Of a DNA stretch of 64,000 bases, positions 38,869 through 48,296 are shown piece by piece; within the stretch, counting starts at the first letter, position 1, and the number at the start of each line of letters is the position of its first letter. The stretch spans positions 186,001 through 250,000 of the forward strand of contig NZ_CP080413.1 of the NCBI RefSeq assembly GCF_019457475.1. Reading direction: 5' to 3'. The DNA is from Shewanella acanthi. GTDB lineage: Bacteria > Pseudomonadota > Gammaproteobacteria > Enterobacterales > Shewanellaceae. Made by a program: the position numbers and the translations under genes. A model generated the notes under the pieces. That model ran no database searches and had not been told where the DNA came from. It was given only the letters and a program-made list of their open reading frames with translations.

Positions 38869-39339
38869 ATGACCACTTTGCCTAATGTGCGTGTGCAAGT
38901 TGATGATTTCAATGTTGCCGAGGAATACTTGCAATTAGCCCAGGATAATAGCGACGGTGCCGTGGTGACCTTTGTCGGCAAAGTGCGTGATTTTAACGAT
39001 GGCTCTGTGGTGACCGATCTAACCCTTGAGCATTATCCGGGCATGACAGAAGCAGTGCTGGAGCAAATTGTCGCCGAGGCCCGAAGCCGCTGGCCGCTCA
39101 ATAGGGTTACTGTTATTCACCGCGTTGGCACTATGGCGCTAGGTGAGCAGATTGTGTTTATTGGTGTCACCAGTGCCCACCGTAAGGCCGCCTTTGCCGC
39201 CTGTGAGTTCCTTATCGACTTCTTGAAGACCAAGGCGCCCTTCTGGAAATTAGAAGCGGGTGATAAGGGCAAAAATTGGGTCGAAGCCAAGGATGCCGAT
39301 GAGCAGGCCGCTAAGTTGTGGCAGCACAAGGATAACTAG
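38869..39339 (+). CDS. moaE: MoaE, molybdopterin synthase catalytic subunit
   Basis: A 156-residue subunit that adds two sulfurs to cPMP using MoaD. Typical blocks are GAVVTFVGKVRDFNDG, LEHYPGMTE, VIHRVGTMALGEQIVFI, and the lysine-bearing LKTKAPFWKLE. Length is that of E. coli MoaE (150). It is followed after 54 bp by modA on the same strand. Confidence 0.96.
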   Translation: MTTLPNVRVQVDDFNVAEEYLQLAQDNSDGAVVTFVGKVRDFNDGSVVTDLTLEHYPGMTEAVLEQIVAEARSRWPLNRVTVIHRVGTMALGEQIVFIGVTSAHRKAAFAACEFLIDFLKTKAPFWKLEAGDKGKNWVEAKDADEQAAKLWQHKDN

Positions 39340-39393
39340 TTATGCTCAATCGGAAAGATTGTTGCTTTTAGGTTCGCTATTATAGGTTTAGCT

Positions 39394-40200
39394 ATGCTGA
39401 ATTTGCGTCGACTACGCCATATCTTTGGGGCCGTTTTTTCCCTTTGTTTATCCCTTTCAGTGGCGTTTGTGCCATCACTGTGCCGCGCAGATTCTGACGT
39501 GCCTGCCATTGCGGCTGCGGCCAATATTAAGTTCGCCTTAGATGATATCGCCAAAAGCTTTACCGCCGAAACAGGTCTTAAGCTTAAGATTTCCTACGGT
39601 TCGTCCGGCAATTTCGTTGCCCAAATTCAGCACGGTGCGCCCTTTGAATTGTTCCTCAGCGCCGATGAAAGATACATTCGTGAGCTCAATAAGGCGGGGG
39701 TGATCCAAGATGAAGGTGTGCCTTATGCTGTTGGCCGTTTGGCTTTAGCGGTACCTAAGGACTCAACTTTACCACTCGATGCAGAACTCAAGGGCGTGAA
39801 GGCACTATTGGATACGGGGAAACTTAATCGATTCGTGATAGCCAATCCTGAGCATGCTCCCTACGGTGAGCGCGCTAAGGAAGTCTTAGTTAATTTAGGT
39901 CTATGGGATCCGCTGCAGCCGAAGTTAATCCTTGGGGAGAATGTGTCCCAGGCGGCGCAGTTTGCCGTGAGTGGTTCGACTCAGGGCGGGATTGTTGCCC
40001 TGTCGTTGGCGATGGCTCCCCAGTTTAAGGCAATGGGTAATTATGTAGAGTTGCCTGCAACACTCCATGGTTCGCTTGAGCAGCGCATGACCCTGCTGCC
40101 CAAGGCGGGCACAACGGCGCAGCGTTTCTATCAATATTTACAAACAGATGCGGCAAAACTTGTCTTTAGTCAGTATGGTTTTGGATTACCTAATCAATAA
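39394..40200 (+). CDS. modA: ModA, periplasmic molybdate-binding protein
   Basis: A 268-residue ABC-transport binding protein. A long signal peptide ends near residue 33 (PSLCRADSD). Mature blocks are VPAIAAAANIKFALDDIAKSF, KISYGSSGNFVAQIQHGAPFELFLSAD and VIANPEHAPYGERAKEVL, typical of ModA; the Ser residues in YGSSG are oxyanion ligands by homology. It begins modABC, which follows moaE closely and may be read through from the moa promoter. Confidence 0.95.
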   Translation: MLNLRRLRHIFGAVFSLCLSLSVAFVPSLCRADSDVPAIAAAANIKFALDDIAKSFTAETGLKLKISYGSSGNFVAQIQHGAPFELFLSADERYIRELNKAGVIQDEGVPYAVGRLALAVPKDSTLPLDAELKGVKALLDTGKLNRFVIANPEHAPYGERAKEVLVNLGLWDPLQPKLILGENVSQAAQFAVSGSTQGGIVALSLAMAPQFKAMGNYVELPATLHGSLEQRMTLLPKAGTTAQRFYQYLQTDAAKLVFSQYGFGLPNQ

Positions 40201-40208
40201 GGATATTA

Positions 40209-40889
40209 ATGGATTGGCAGGCGCTGTGGTTATCGGTCAAGCTCAGTAGCATTACGGTATTGCTACTTATTCCCCTCGCTATTCTAGCGGGGCGCGCCTT
40301 GGCTTACCGCAGCTTTATGGGCAAGTCCTGGGTTGAAGCGCTGGTGATGGTGCCTTTGGTATTGCCGCCTACTGTCATTGGTTACTATCTGTTAGTGGGG
40401 CTTGGGAGCCAAAGCTGGTTAGGGCAGTGGCTCGAAAAACTCACTGGACAGCAATTGGTGTTTCATTTCTCAGGTTTAGTCATCGCATCCATTCTGGTGA
40501 ATATCCCCTTTGCACTTCAACCTATACAGCGTGCCTTCGAAGCTGTGCCGCAGGATGTGCGTGATGCGGCGGCTTGCTGCGGTATGAGTTCCCTCAAAAT
40601 CCTGCTGAAAATCGAGTTACCTATGGTTTGGCCTGGGGTGTTAACGGCCATGGTGCTGTGTTTCTCCCATGTGCTCGGTGAATTTGGTGTGGTGCTGATG
40701 ATGGGCGGCAATATTGCGGGTGAAACTAAGACCATCTCAATTGCAATTTATGACAGCGTACAGGCCTTCGATTTTAACGCTGCTAGCACTATGTCATTAG
40801 TATTGCTGTTGTTTGCGATTACGGCTCTTGCGCTGACAACCAGTTTATCGAGACGCTTTGGAGGTCAGCATGGCTCAAATCATCGCTGA
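40209..40889 (+). CDS. modB: ModB, molybdate ABC transporter permease
   Basis: A 226-residue permease with about five or six membrane segments. The EAA-type loop for contact with ModC reads AFEAVPQDVRDAAACCGMSSLK. PLVLPPTVIGYYLL and LGEFGVVLMMGGNIAGETKTISIAIYD are conserved in ModB. It is 8 bp after modA and overlaps modC by 20 bases. Confidence 0.95.
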   Translation: MDWQALWLSVKLSSITVLLLIPLAILAGRALAYRSFMGKSWVEALVMVPLVLPPTVIGYYLLVGLGSQSWLGQWLEKLTGQQLVFHFSGLVIASILVNIPFALQPIQRAFEAVPQDVRDAAACCGMSSLKILLKIELPMVWPGVLTAMVLCFSHVLGEFGVVLMMGGNIAGETKTISIAIYDSVQAFDFNAASTMSLVLLLFAITALALTTSLSRRFGGQHGSNHR

Positions 40890-41976
40890 TTTGCATTGTC
40901 AGATCCAAAGTCATAAACACATTAAACTCACCGCCGACTTTAGTTGTAAAGCGGGTGAAGTGTTGGCAGTAGTCGGGCCATCGGGCGGTGGTAAAACCAC
41001 CCTGCTAAGAATGATTGCAGGGCTTAATCATCCCGACTCTGGTTGTATTCAGTTTGGTGATACCCCTTGGTTTAATGATAAAACCCGCACGGCATTAACA
41101 CCCCAGCAAAGGCATATCGGCTATATGCCGCAGCATTTTGGATTGTTTCCTAACCTCACCGCGCTAGAAAATGTGGTGGCGGGACTCGACCATATTCCTA
41201 AAGATGAGCGGGTCGCTCGCGCTAAAGACTGGCTGGAAAGAGTTAATTTGCATGGTCTGCCCGACCGACTACCCATGCATTTGTCGGGCGGTCAGCGCCA
41301 ACGTGTCGCCCTTGCCCGCGCTCTTGCCCGTGAACCTTCAGTATTACTCCTCGATGAACCTTTTTCGGCTGTGGACAGGGAAACTCGTGAGCGGTTGTAC
41401 CTCGAGCTTGCACGCCTTAAGGAGCAGTTGTTATGCCCAGTAATTATGGTAACCCATGATTTGAACGAGGCGCTGTTGTTGGCAGATTCGATGATCCTCA
41501 TCAGTCAGGGGCAGATGTTGCAGCAGGGCGCTCCATTTGAGGTGTTATCCCGGCCGCGCAATGAGTTGGTGGCACGGCAGATGGGGCTAAGAAATATCTT
41601 TGATGCAGAGGTGCTGCATCAGGAAAGTACTAAGGATATGACCTGGCTTAAGTTTGCTGATCAGCAACTCGCCTGTGATTTTGGGCGTAATCGCCCCGTC
41701 GGCAGCAAAGTGCGTTGGGTCATCCCAAATCAAGGCATTCGTTTTAACTCGATTTCTAATGGTCGCTTATGTCGCAGTTTCAATAAATTAGATGTCACTA
41801 TCGATTCGATGCTGGTGATGGGGGAGTCGGTACGCCTAGTCTGTGTTGTGGCGGGAACTCAGCTACAACTCAATACCGAAGTGCCGCTGCATTTGGCGCA
41901 AAAGCTTAACCTTGCGAAGGGGATGCAAACTACTGTGGCGCTCAAATCTGAGCAAATCCATATTCTTGAAGATTAG
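40870..41976 (+). CDS. modC: ModC, molybdate ABC transporter ATPase
   Basis: A 368-residue ATPase: Walker A GPSGGGKTTLL, ABC signature LSGGQRQRVALARAL, Walker B VLLLDEPFSAVD and H-loop VMVTHD. The C-terminal 130 residues form the MOP/TOBE-type molybdate-responsive regulatory domain, partly divergent. The ATG at 40870 is chosen because GGAGG lies at 40860-40864, inside the end of modB. No modE regulator is visible in the cluster. Confidence 0.95.
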   Translation: MAQIIADLHCQIQSHKHIKLTADFSCKAGEVLAVVGPSGGGKTTLLRMIAGLNHPDSGCIQFGDTPWFNDKTRTALTPQQRHIGYMPQHFGLFPNLTALENVVAGLDHIPKDERVARAKDWLERVNLHGLPDRLPMHLSGGQRQRVALARALAREPSVLLLDEPFSAVDRETRERLYLELARLKEQLLCPVIMVTHDLNEALLLADSMILISQGQMLQQGAPFEVLSRPRNELVARQMGLRNIFDAEVLHQESTKDMTWLKFADQQLACDFGRNRPVGSKVRWVIPNQGIRFNSISNGRLCRSFNKLDVTIDSMLVMGESVRLVCVVAGTQLQLNTEVPLHLAQKLNLAKGMQTTVALKSEQIHILED

Positions 41977-42379
41977 AATGAGAAAATTCCCAATCCAATA
42001 ACAGTTGGTATCTGTTGACTCATTTCTTAATCGATTCAAAAGGTTTGCGATTTTAAGGTTGAATTATTGCCTAATTTTTCATCCTGTTCATGAGTAAAAT
42101 CCCTAAGATGATCAAAGCTTAATCTTGTTTCCATCGGTGTTTTAGCCGCGATTAGTTAGACTGAGCATCCCATACGTACTTGAGTACTGGTTATGCGTGA
42201 ATTCCAACATCAAGTCATGGCGCGAGTGGGGAATTCGAAGTTGGTGTGCAAAAAAGATTAGCTTTTAAAGGCAATAATCGGTGTGATTTATCAGAGTTGA
42301 TGGCGGACTTTGGCAGCCCATCGACATCTAACTGATTGTCTCATAAGATACAAACTTAGCCGATTTTTATGGAGGAACC
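41977..42379. other. Gap between modC and the PepSY-like gene
   Basis: 403 bp without a gene. I see no clear terminator for modC; the promoter for the following three-gene unit must lie here. GGAGGA at about 42371 is a strong ribosome site for the next ATG. Confidence 0.4.
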
Positions 42380-42901
42380 ATGAGACTATGGTTGCTAGGA
42401 ATCATGTTGCTTTCAGGGGTGGTGACCGCCGCGCAGAGCATGTATTCGATGTTAGTGGGGGGCAGTTATGTGCCACCACTAAGTGTGATGCAGCAAATTG
42501 AGAAGGATTTTATCGGTGTCATCGCCGAATTTGATATGGAAATACAGGACAGTGATCTCGTCTATCATTTCGAATTAATTAATCCCCTCGCCAATTCTAT
42601 TACCCAATTAGAATACCGCGCTAGTGACGGTAAGTTGTTGAAGCAAAAGGGTGTGAAAGTGACTAAGGATGACTTAGGGGAGGTAGAGGCGAGTCGGTTG
42701 ATTACGGCTAAGCATCAGACATTTTCCGGAATTATTGCCTTAGTGACCAAGGATCATCGGGCATTTTTGACCGATGCCAAATTAGACCATGACTTAGGTA
42801 TCAGTTACTTAGAGCTAAAATTGTTAAATGACAGCGGAAAGTACAAATTGGCCTTCGATATTGAAAATTTACGTCAACTGCCCTTACTTCAATGGGATTA
42901 A
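42380..42901 (+). CDS. Secreted PepSY-like protein next to a two-component system
   Basis: A 173-residue protein with a signal peptide ending near residue 19 (GVVTAAQS). The mature part looks like two PepSY-type repeats: MQQIEKDFIGVIAEFDMEIQDSDLVYHFELI...ASDGKLLKQKG (about 40-95) and a second half ending SYLELKLLNDSGKYKLAFDIE. PepSY proteins often sit beside sensor kinases and may inhibit proteases or act as co-sensors. GGAGGA is upstream. It lies 46 bp before the response-regulator gene. The family call is by pattern and moderately sure. Confidence 0.7.
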   Translation: MRLWLLGIMLLSGVVTAAQSMYSMLVGGSYVPPLSVMQQIEKDFIGVIAEFDMEIQDSDLVYHFELINPLANSITQLEYRASDGKLLKQKGVKVTKDDLGEVEASRLITAKHQTFSGIIALVTKDHRAFLTDAKLDHDLGISYLELKLLNDSGKYKLAFDIENLRQLPLLQWD

Positions 42902-42947
42902 GTGTAGATTTGGCCGCTAATTGTAGTTTGAGGAGCGCAGCATACAG

Positions 42948-43625
42948 ATGAAAATACTTTTAGTTGAAGATGATGCGACAACGACTGAATATATAGTCAA
43001 AGGATTTTTGGAGCAGGGGCACAATATTGAGAATGCCAGCGACGGTCAGCAAGGTTTGTTGTTAGCAACTGGCGGACAGTACGATTTGTTAATTCTCGAC
43101 CGAATGCTGCCCCACCTCGATGGCCTTAAATTATTGGCAGCATTAAGGGCCACCGGCGATCAAACCCCAGTATTAATTCTCTCTGCTCTTGCCCATGTGG
43201 ACGAGCGAGTCAAAGGGCTTCGCGCTGGTGGTGATGATTATATGACTAAGCCCTTTGCTTTTTCGGAGTTGCTCGTACGTGCCGAAAAGCTAATGCAACG
43301 TGGTCAGTCGGTACCTGTCACGACAGACTTAGTCGTGGGTTCATTGAAGATGGAGCTGCTCACCCGTAACGTCACCCTAGATGGACATGAGCTGATGTTA
43401 CAGCCGAAAGAGTTTCAGTTGCTTAAGTACCTGATGGAGCATGCAAATCAGGTCATCAGCCGTACGCTGTTATTCGAAGCGGTGTGGGATTATCACTTCG
43501 ACCCAAGAACTAACGTGATTGATGTGCATATCGCAAAATTACGCCGCAAATTTGAAGAGCTAGGTCACGGCGAATTAATTGAAACCGTTCGAGGGGCGGG
43601 TTATCGCTTACGCCAAAGGCATTAA
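42948..43625 (+). CDS. OmpR-family response regulator
   Basis: A 225-residue regulator. The receiver has LLVEDDATT, phospho-Asp in YDLLILDRMLPHLDG, and Lys in DDYMTKPFAFSELLVR. The DNA-binding winged helix has LLQPKEFQLLKYLMEHANQVISRTLLFEAVWDYHFDPRTNVIDVHI and ends RGAGYRL. It belongs to the QseB/CusR-like OmpR group. It pairs with the overlapping kinase gene. The signal is unknown. Confidence 0.92.
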   Translation: MKILLVEDDATTTEYIVKGFLEQGHNIENASDGQQGLLLATGGQYDLLILDRMLPHLDGLKLLAALRATGDQTPVLILSALAHVDERVKGLRAGGDDYMTKPFAFSELLVRAEKLMQRGQSVPVTTDLVVGSLKMELLTRNVTLDGHELMLQPKEFQLLKYLMEHANQVISRTLLFEAVWDYHFDPRTNVIDVHIAKLRRKFEELGHGELIETVRGAGYRLRQRH

Positions 43626-44931
43626 GCCTTACCAAAGCAGCGCCTGGCGCATTACGATTATTTTTTCCACTCTAGTGACAGTGATCATAAGCGCGCTGCT
43701 GTTTGCTCTTTATCGCCAGCTCATTATTGAGCAACAGTATCAAGTTACCCAGTATCTCGAATCCGAAACTCTACGCTATCAGCAGTTAGCGTTGACCGTC
43801 GATCGCAGCAGTTTTGCGGCACAAATCCGCGCCGCCGATCCTCAAACTGCATTGATTGCTTGGCGAAATAGCTACGACATGGTGGGGGCATTAAGCTTTA
43901 TGCCCGAGAATATGCCCATGTTGCCGCAGACACGGGATTTCCCGATTTTAACCGGCGGTCCCGATAAGCTGCACATTCTCACCGGCGGGTTGGTGATGAC
44001 CCGCTACGGCCCTGTGCTTATCGCCACCCGAACTGACAACTTAGCCACCTTAATCGATAAATTTATTAGCGCTGCAGCTACCGCGGTGATGCTGACGATC
44101 ATCTTGACCTTGGCGCTGGGCTATCTATTCTCCAAGGCAATTTTGCGCCGTTTAGTGCAATACAACCGCTTAAGTGAACAGATTGAGCGCGGCCATTACG
44201 ACACTCGTCTGCCCCTAAGCTGGCGTCAGGATGAGTTTGATATGTTGGCGCTGCAGTTTAATAACGTGTTGGATATTCTCGAAAATAACCTAATGGCAGT
44301 GCGAGGTGTGACCGATAATATCGCCCACGATTTACGTACGCCGCTATCCCATATTCGGATTGGGCTTGAGGAGTTAGCGGCTAAATCCACCGATGAACTC
44401 AGTGACGATTGCGCCAATATTATCGAGGAGCTCGACCATTGTCTGGCAACCTTTGATGCCATGTTATCCCTCACCCGTATCGAAGAAGGTCAGCAGACCC
44501 TAGATTTACAGGAGTTAAGCTTGGCTGGCCTATGTACGGATTTGCTTGAGATGGCCGACGCCGTGGCCGAGTCTAACGAGCAAACCATTAGCCTGTCGTT
44601 GCTCACCGATCATCAAATTAATGGTGATAAATATCTGCTATTTCAAGCGCTATACAATCTAGTCGATAATGCGATGAAGTATTCGGGCCCTGGTGCCCGC
44701 ATCGATATCATTCAGAGCGGCGCAACCATCAAGATTGCCGATAATGGCCCAGGTATTCCCGACGAGAGTAAAGATAGAGTGTTCGAGCGTTTGGTTCGCC
44801 TCGACCCGAGTCGTCATTTGCAGGGCACTGGCCTCGGATTATCTATGGTCAAAGCCATCTTATCGCGGCACAATGCGCAAATTACCCTAGAAGACAATCA
44901 TCCGGGTCTGTTGGTGACCATTAGGTTTTAA
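43579..44931 (+). CDS. Sensor histidine kinase partner of the OmpR-type regulator
   Basis: A kinase of up to 450 residues. Two membrane segments (about 25-45 and 160-185) flank a periplasmic sensor of about 115 residues; then HAMP, the histidine box NIAHDLRTPLSHIRIGL, and ATP-binding boxes (NLVDNAMKYSG, IADNGPGIPDES, GTGLGLSM). The reading frame opens inside the end of the regulator gene. The only canonical start ahead of the first membrane segment is TTG at 43579, which overlaps the regulator by 47 bases and has a poor ribosome site. An ATT codon at 43621 has AAAGG upstream, so the true start is uncertain. Confidence 0.88.
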   Translation: MKPFEGRVIAYAKGIKPYQSSAWRITIIFSTLVTVIISALLFALYRQLIIEQQYQVTQYLESETLRYQQLALTVDRSSFAAQIRAADPQTALIAWRNSYDMVGALSFMPENMPMLPQTRDFPILTGGPDKLHILTGGLVMTRYGPVLIATRTDNLATLIDKFISAAATAVMLTIILTLALGYLFSKAILRRLVQYNRLSEQIERGHYDTRLPLSWRQDEFDMLALQFNNVLDILENNLMAVRGVTDNIAHDLRTPLSHIRIGLEELAAKSTDELSDDCANIIEELDHCLATFDAMLSLTRIEEGQQTLDLQELSLAGLCTDLLEMADAVAESNEQTISLSLLTDHQINGDKYLLFQALYNLVDNAMKYSGPGARIDIIQSGATIKIADNGPGIPDESKDRVFERLVRLDPSRHLQGTGLGLSMVKAILSRHNAQITLEDNHPGLLVTIRF

Positions 44932-44973
44932 GGTTGTTCCTTCCTGCTTTAGAGATGAGTTATCGAGTTCGCC

Positions 44974-45663
44974 ATGTATCGAATCCTAGCCGATGAGGCT
45001 GATTTTATTGTTATTTCAAAATCCGCTAATGTGCATTTTCACAGTCAAGATGGTACGGCTGGTGTGGTTGCTCAGCTTGAACAGGATTTAGGGATAAAGC
45101 TGTTTTCCGTCCATCGATTAGACACGCCGACATCGGGTTTACTGCTGCTGGCCAAAAATGTGGAGGCGGCGCGGCAACTTACCGAACTCTTTAGCGCCCA
45201 TAAAGTGCAAAAGTATTATTTGGCATTGGCCAAGGGCAAACCGAAGAAGAAGCAGGGCTGGGTGATTGGCGATATGGCTAAATCCCGCCGCAGCATGTTT
45301 AAGCTGCTGCGCACGAAGGAAAATCCTGCCATAACCCAGTTTTTCTCCGTGAGTGTAGCTGAAGGCTTAAGACTGTATTTACTTAAGCCACATTCGGGGA
45401 AGACCCACCAACTGCGTGTCGCGCTGGCAAGTTTAGGGGTGCCTATTTTGGGGGACAATCTCTACGGCTCCGATGAGGCCGATCGCTGCTATCTGCATGC
45501 CTACTGCTTACATTTCGACTACTACCACGCTGGGACTGGCACTTGGCAGCAATATCGCTTTATGGATACACCGCAACAGGGAGAGGCATTTAAGACGGAT
45601 TCCGTGGTTGCAGCGTTTAATGAATGGCAGGTGCCTGAATCGCTCGAATGGCCGTCGCGTTAG
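44974..45663 (+). CDS. RluA-family pseudouridine synthase
   Basis: A 229-residue enzyme that isomerises uridine in RNA. The catalytic motif is VHRLDTPTSGLLLLAK with the active-site Asp, and KPHSGKTHQLRVALASLGVPILGDNLYG is the RluA/RsuA C-terminal block. No S4 domain is present, as in short RluA types such as RluE-unlike small forms or TruC-like proteins. The RNA target cannot be assigned from the sequence. Confidence 0.88.
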   Translation: MYRILADEADFIVISKSANVHFHSQDGTAGVVAQLEQDLGIKLFSVHRLDTPTSGLLLLAKNVEAARQLTELFSAHKVQKYYLALAKGKPKKKQGWVIGDMAKSRRSMFKLLRTKENPAITQFFSVSVAEGLRLYLLKPHSGKTHQLRVALASLGVPILGDNLYGSDEADRCYLHAYCLHFDYYHAGTGTWQQYRFMDTPQQGEAFKTDSVVAAFNEWQVPESLEWPSR

Positions 45664-45784
45664 TTGCTAACGGTGGGCAAATGTAGGGTATTTTGGATAA
45701 AGCATTTGCAAAACCTAAGGCTTCCTGCGAAGTTTACAGGGTCAGGATGAGCAACCCATCTGCACCCAAGGAGCAAATTAGGTT

Positions 45785-45955
45785 ATGGATACAAATAAAT
45801 TATTGCTAGTCATTATTGCGATTCTTCTGCCGCCAGTCGCCGTGTTTTTAAAGGCGGGTGCGGGTAAAGATCTGCTGATTAATATCGTGCTGTGTCTGTT
45901 ATTCTGGTTCCCCGGTTTGCTGCATGCGCTCTGGGTGGTGACTAAGGCCGAGTAG
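45785..45955 (+). CDS. YqaE/Pmp3-family small membrane protein
   Basis: A 56-residue protein of two hydrophobic segments joined by GAGKD: LLLVIIAILLPPVAVFLKAG and LLINIVLCLLFWFPGLLHALW. This is the plan of the YqaE/Pmp3 (UPF0057) family, whose members respond to stress and are linked to membrane potential in yeast. AAGGAG lies 11 bases before the ATG. It is too short for many gene finders. It follows the pseudouridine synthase by 121 bp. Confidence 0.88.
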   Translation: MDTNKLLLVIIAILLPPVAVFLKAGAGKDLLINIVLCLLFWFPGLLHALWVVTKAE

Positions 45956-45969
45956 TTTCGAAGGGCCAA

Positions 45970-46013
45970 TAAAAAAGCGCAACCTTGTTTATAAACAAGA
46001 TTGCGCTTTTTTG
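45970..46013. terminator. Strong bidirectional terminator
   Basis: AAAAAAGCGCAA.CTTGTTTATAAACAAG.TTGCGCTTTTTT, a long stem with one mismatch between the converging pmp3-like gene and the TonB receptor gene. Confidence 0.93.
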
Positions 46014-46030
46014 TCTCCGTAAATTAACGC

Positions 46031-48202
46031 TTACAGGGCGATGCTGTAGCCGATAGTCGCGGTGCGACCCATGCCTTTGAAGTAACGATCATTTGTACCC
46101 ATGGTTTGTGAGTAGTAGTTGAAATAGTCTTCATTTAGCAGGTTTTGTAGGCCTAAGCTCAGCGTGCCCTTGAACAGTGGCATTGAGAATGAGGCGTCTA
46201 CTGTCGTGTAGCCATTAAAGTTGGCGTACTCTTCGCCATCGGCATCGGTAAAGTCACGGTCGATAAAGAAGTTAGCCTGAACGCGGGTCGACATTTGGTT
46301 ATCGAAGTTGTGGGTCCAGAACAGGTTAACGCGATTCGGTGGCATGTTGGCGCCATCTAAATCAGTATCGGTTTTGCCATCATCGTTCGAGTCGTATTCG
46401 CCGCGTTGCATCGCGAGGTTAATTCCTAAATCATCGTTGCTGCCAAGGTAGGCGGTCAGATTCGCTTCGATACCATCAATCACGCTTTTTTCACGTTTCA
46501 CATCGTAGAAACCATCGCTGTTAAGTGCTAAACGGGCACCGAAGTCTGTTGCTGAGCGGTAATAGGCTAACTTGGCGCTGATGAACTCACCTTGATAATC
46601 GGCACCAAATTCAACGTTATCTGTCACGATAGGTGCGAGTGACAGTGAGTTGCTGATGCTGGAGTCGGTCGCAGGGAAGCTATTGCCATCACGCAGGATA
46701 CGGCCGATGTCAGGCATGCCGAAGCCTTGGTTATAGCTAGTATATAGGCGAACCGATGGGATGATTTTGTAGGATACGCCAACGTTAAATAGGGTTTCGT
46801 TGAAGCTAGTATCGCCCCCCTCGATTTCCTTATTGCCGGCACCGTATAGGGTTTTGTAGTCATCAACACTTAACTTAGCATGTTCGTAACGAACCCCGCC
46901 CGAAAGCGTTAAATCATTAATGACATCAAAGTCTAACTGTAGGTATGGTGCAAAGTTATCGTAGGTGCTTTCAGGCACCCAGGATACGCCCGTTTTTACT
47001 AAGTCCTGCTCTGTGGTGTCGCGGAATAAGTCCAGACCATAGGCGGCGCTGATACCGGTATTGGCAATATCCTTAGCCACTAATGAGGTTTTAAGGCCCC
47101 ATTTTACCGAAGAGTTACGGGATTGGTCGTAGTACCAAGCCGCGTTATTGCTGCCTGTACAGGCGATAAGGCCAGGGGTATTCGCTAATGATGGGTCGAA
47201 GAAGGTCTTGTTACAGCCACCGCCATAGACAGCTTGGAAGTCTTGATTGAACAGTTGCACACTTAACTGTTGGCCGCCAATGTTTTGGTGGCTGTAGGTT
47301 AAGCTGCTGGTGGTGACTTGGTTGTTAGCCGCATCCCAGGGTTGTTTTTCTTCAATGGCACCAGTTGCGATACCGTTGGCGATATCGCCCTTAACTGGCA
47401 TCCAGTCGCCGTTGTTATCCATATTGAAATGGTTAACCATTAGCTCTAAACGAGACTCATCGAAGTTATGGCCTAACTTGATGAAGAAGTCCGTGCTCTG
47501 GCTGTCCATCGACTCGCCTTGTGTCGTGTCGACACCAATCACATCGTGGTTAGCATCGTAGTACACGCCATTGTTGCGGTAGCTCACCGAGCCTAGCATA
47601 TCGATAAGATCAGACTCGCCCGAGAAAGCGTAGCTGCCGCCAAAGCTCATGCCGTTTGATTTCATTGAATCAGGCACAGTGACATCAAAGCTTAGGTTAT
47701 GCTTGGCATCACCCGATGGTTTTTTGGTGATGTAATTGATGATGCCGCCCTGCGCACCAAGACCGTGCATCGCGTTCGCACCGTGGATGATTTCGATACG
47801 TTCGATCATCGCAGGATCGATAGTTTGACCCGAGCGACCACCGCTACGCAGCGGGTTAGATTGAGGTACACCGTCGATCATAATCAAAGGTGGACGACCA
47901 CGGAGGGTTTCACCCGTGTTGCTCATCTTCTGACGGCTTGGGGTGAAGCTTGGCGCTAGGTTACCGATAATGGTCGATAAATCTTTAGTGGTGCGGAACT
48001 GCTCTTCTAACTGCACTTGGTCGATGATAGTCACAGTGTTTGGAATCGCGCTTGGCGATTTTTCCATACGGCTCGCGGTCACAGTGATTTTTTCGATTTC
48101 TTTATTTTTGTTAGTAGCGCTATCAGGGGCATCCTGTGCCACTGCCGATTGAGTCAGCGCGCTGAAAACGGCGAGGGCAACAAACGAGGTTTTGAACGTC
48201 AT
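46031..48202 (-). CDS. TonB-dependent outer-membrane receptor (iron/siderophore type)
   Basis: A 723-residue receptor. The signal peptide ends near residue 23 (TQSAVAQDAPD). The TonB box region reads EKITVTASRMEKSP, then a plug domain (IDQVQLEEQF, LRGRPPLIMIDGVPQ, IERIEIIHGANAMHGLGAQGGIINYIT) and a 22-strand barrel ending GLQNLLNEDYFNYY...TIGYSIAL. A Fur box lies upstream, so iron control is likely. The substrate is probably a ferric siderophore but cannot be named from sequence. ATG at 48202 with AGGAAA upstream is preferred to 48253. The last residue is Leu rather than the common Phe. Confidence 0.92.
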   Translation of the reverse strand: MTFKTSFVALAVFSALTQSAVAQDAPDSATNKNKEIEKITVTASRMEKSPSAIPNTVTIIDQVQLEEQFRTTKDLSTIIGNLAPSFTPSRQKMSNTGETLRGRPPLIMIDGVPQSNPLRSGGRSGQTIDPAMIERIEIIHGANAMHGLGAQGGIINYITKKPSGDAKHNLSFDVTVPDSMKSNGMSFGGSYAFSGESDLIDMLGSVSYRNNGVYYDANHDVIGVDTTQGESMDSQSTDFFIKLGHNFDESRLELMVNHFNMDNNGDWMPVKGDIANGIATGAIEEKQPWDAANNQVTTSSLTYSHQNIGGQQLSVQLFNQDFQAVYGGGCNKTFFDPSLANTPGLIACTGSNNAAWYYDQSRNSSVKWGLKTSLVAKDIANTGISAAYGLDLFRDTTEQDLVKTGVSWVPESTYDNFAPYLQLDFDVINDLTLSGGVRYEHAKLSVDDYKTLYGAGNKEIEGGDTSFNETLFNVGVSYKIIPSVRLYTSYNQGFGMPDIGRILRDGNSFPATDSSISNSLSLAPIVTDNVEFGADYQGEFISAKLAYYRSATDFGARLALNSDGFYDVKREKSVIDGIEANLTAYLGSNDDLGINLAMQRGEYDSNDDGKTDTDLDGANMPPNRVNLFWTHNFDNQMSTRVQANFFIDRDFTDADGEEYANFNGYTTVDASFSMPLFKGTLSLGLQNLLNEDYFNYYSQTMGTNDRYFKGMGRTATIGYSIAL

Positions 48203-48277
48203 ATAATTTCCTATCGAAGACGAGTTAATTTGCTTGGCCCTTCTCCGTGGCATGGTGCTATTCCATTAAACAGCATT

Positions 48278-48296
48278 GCAAATGATAACGATTTTT
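48278..48296. promoter_or_regulatory. Fur box upstream of the TonB receptor gene
   Basis: GCAAATGATAACGATTTTT matches the 19-bp Fur consensus at most core positions (AATGATAA.GAT). It lies 76 bp before the receptor ATG. The rest of the 48203-48512 gap must also hold the promoter of the rightward DUF2986 gene; TATAATGG at about 48478 is its likely -10. Confidence 0.75.

Noticed and set aside
47310..47959. Plus-strand open frames inside the TonB receptor gene
   Set aside because: They are antisense shadows of a well-supported gene, with no ribosome sites.
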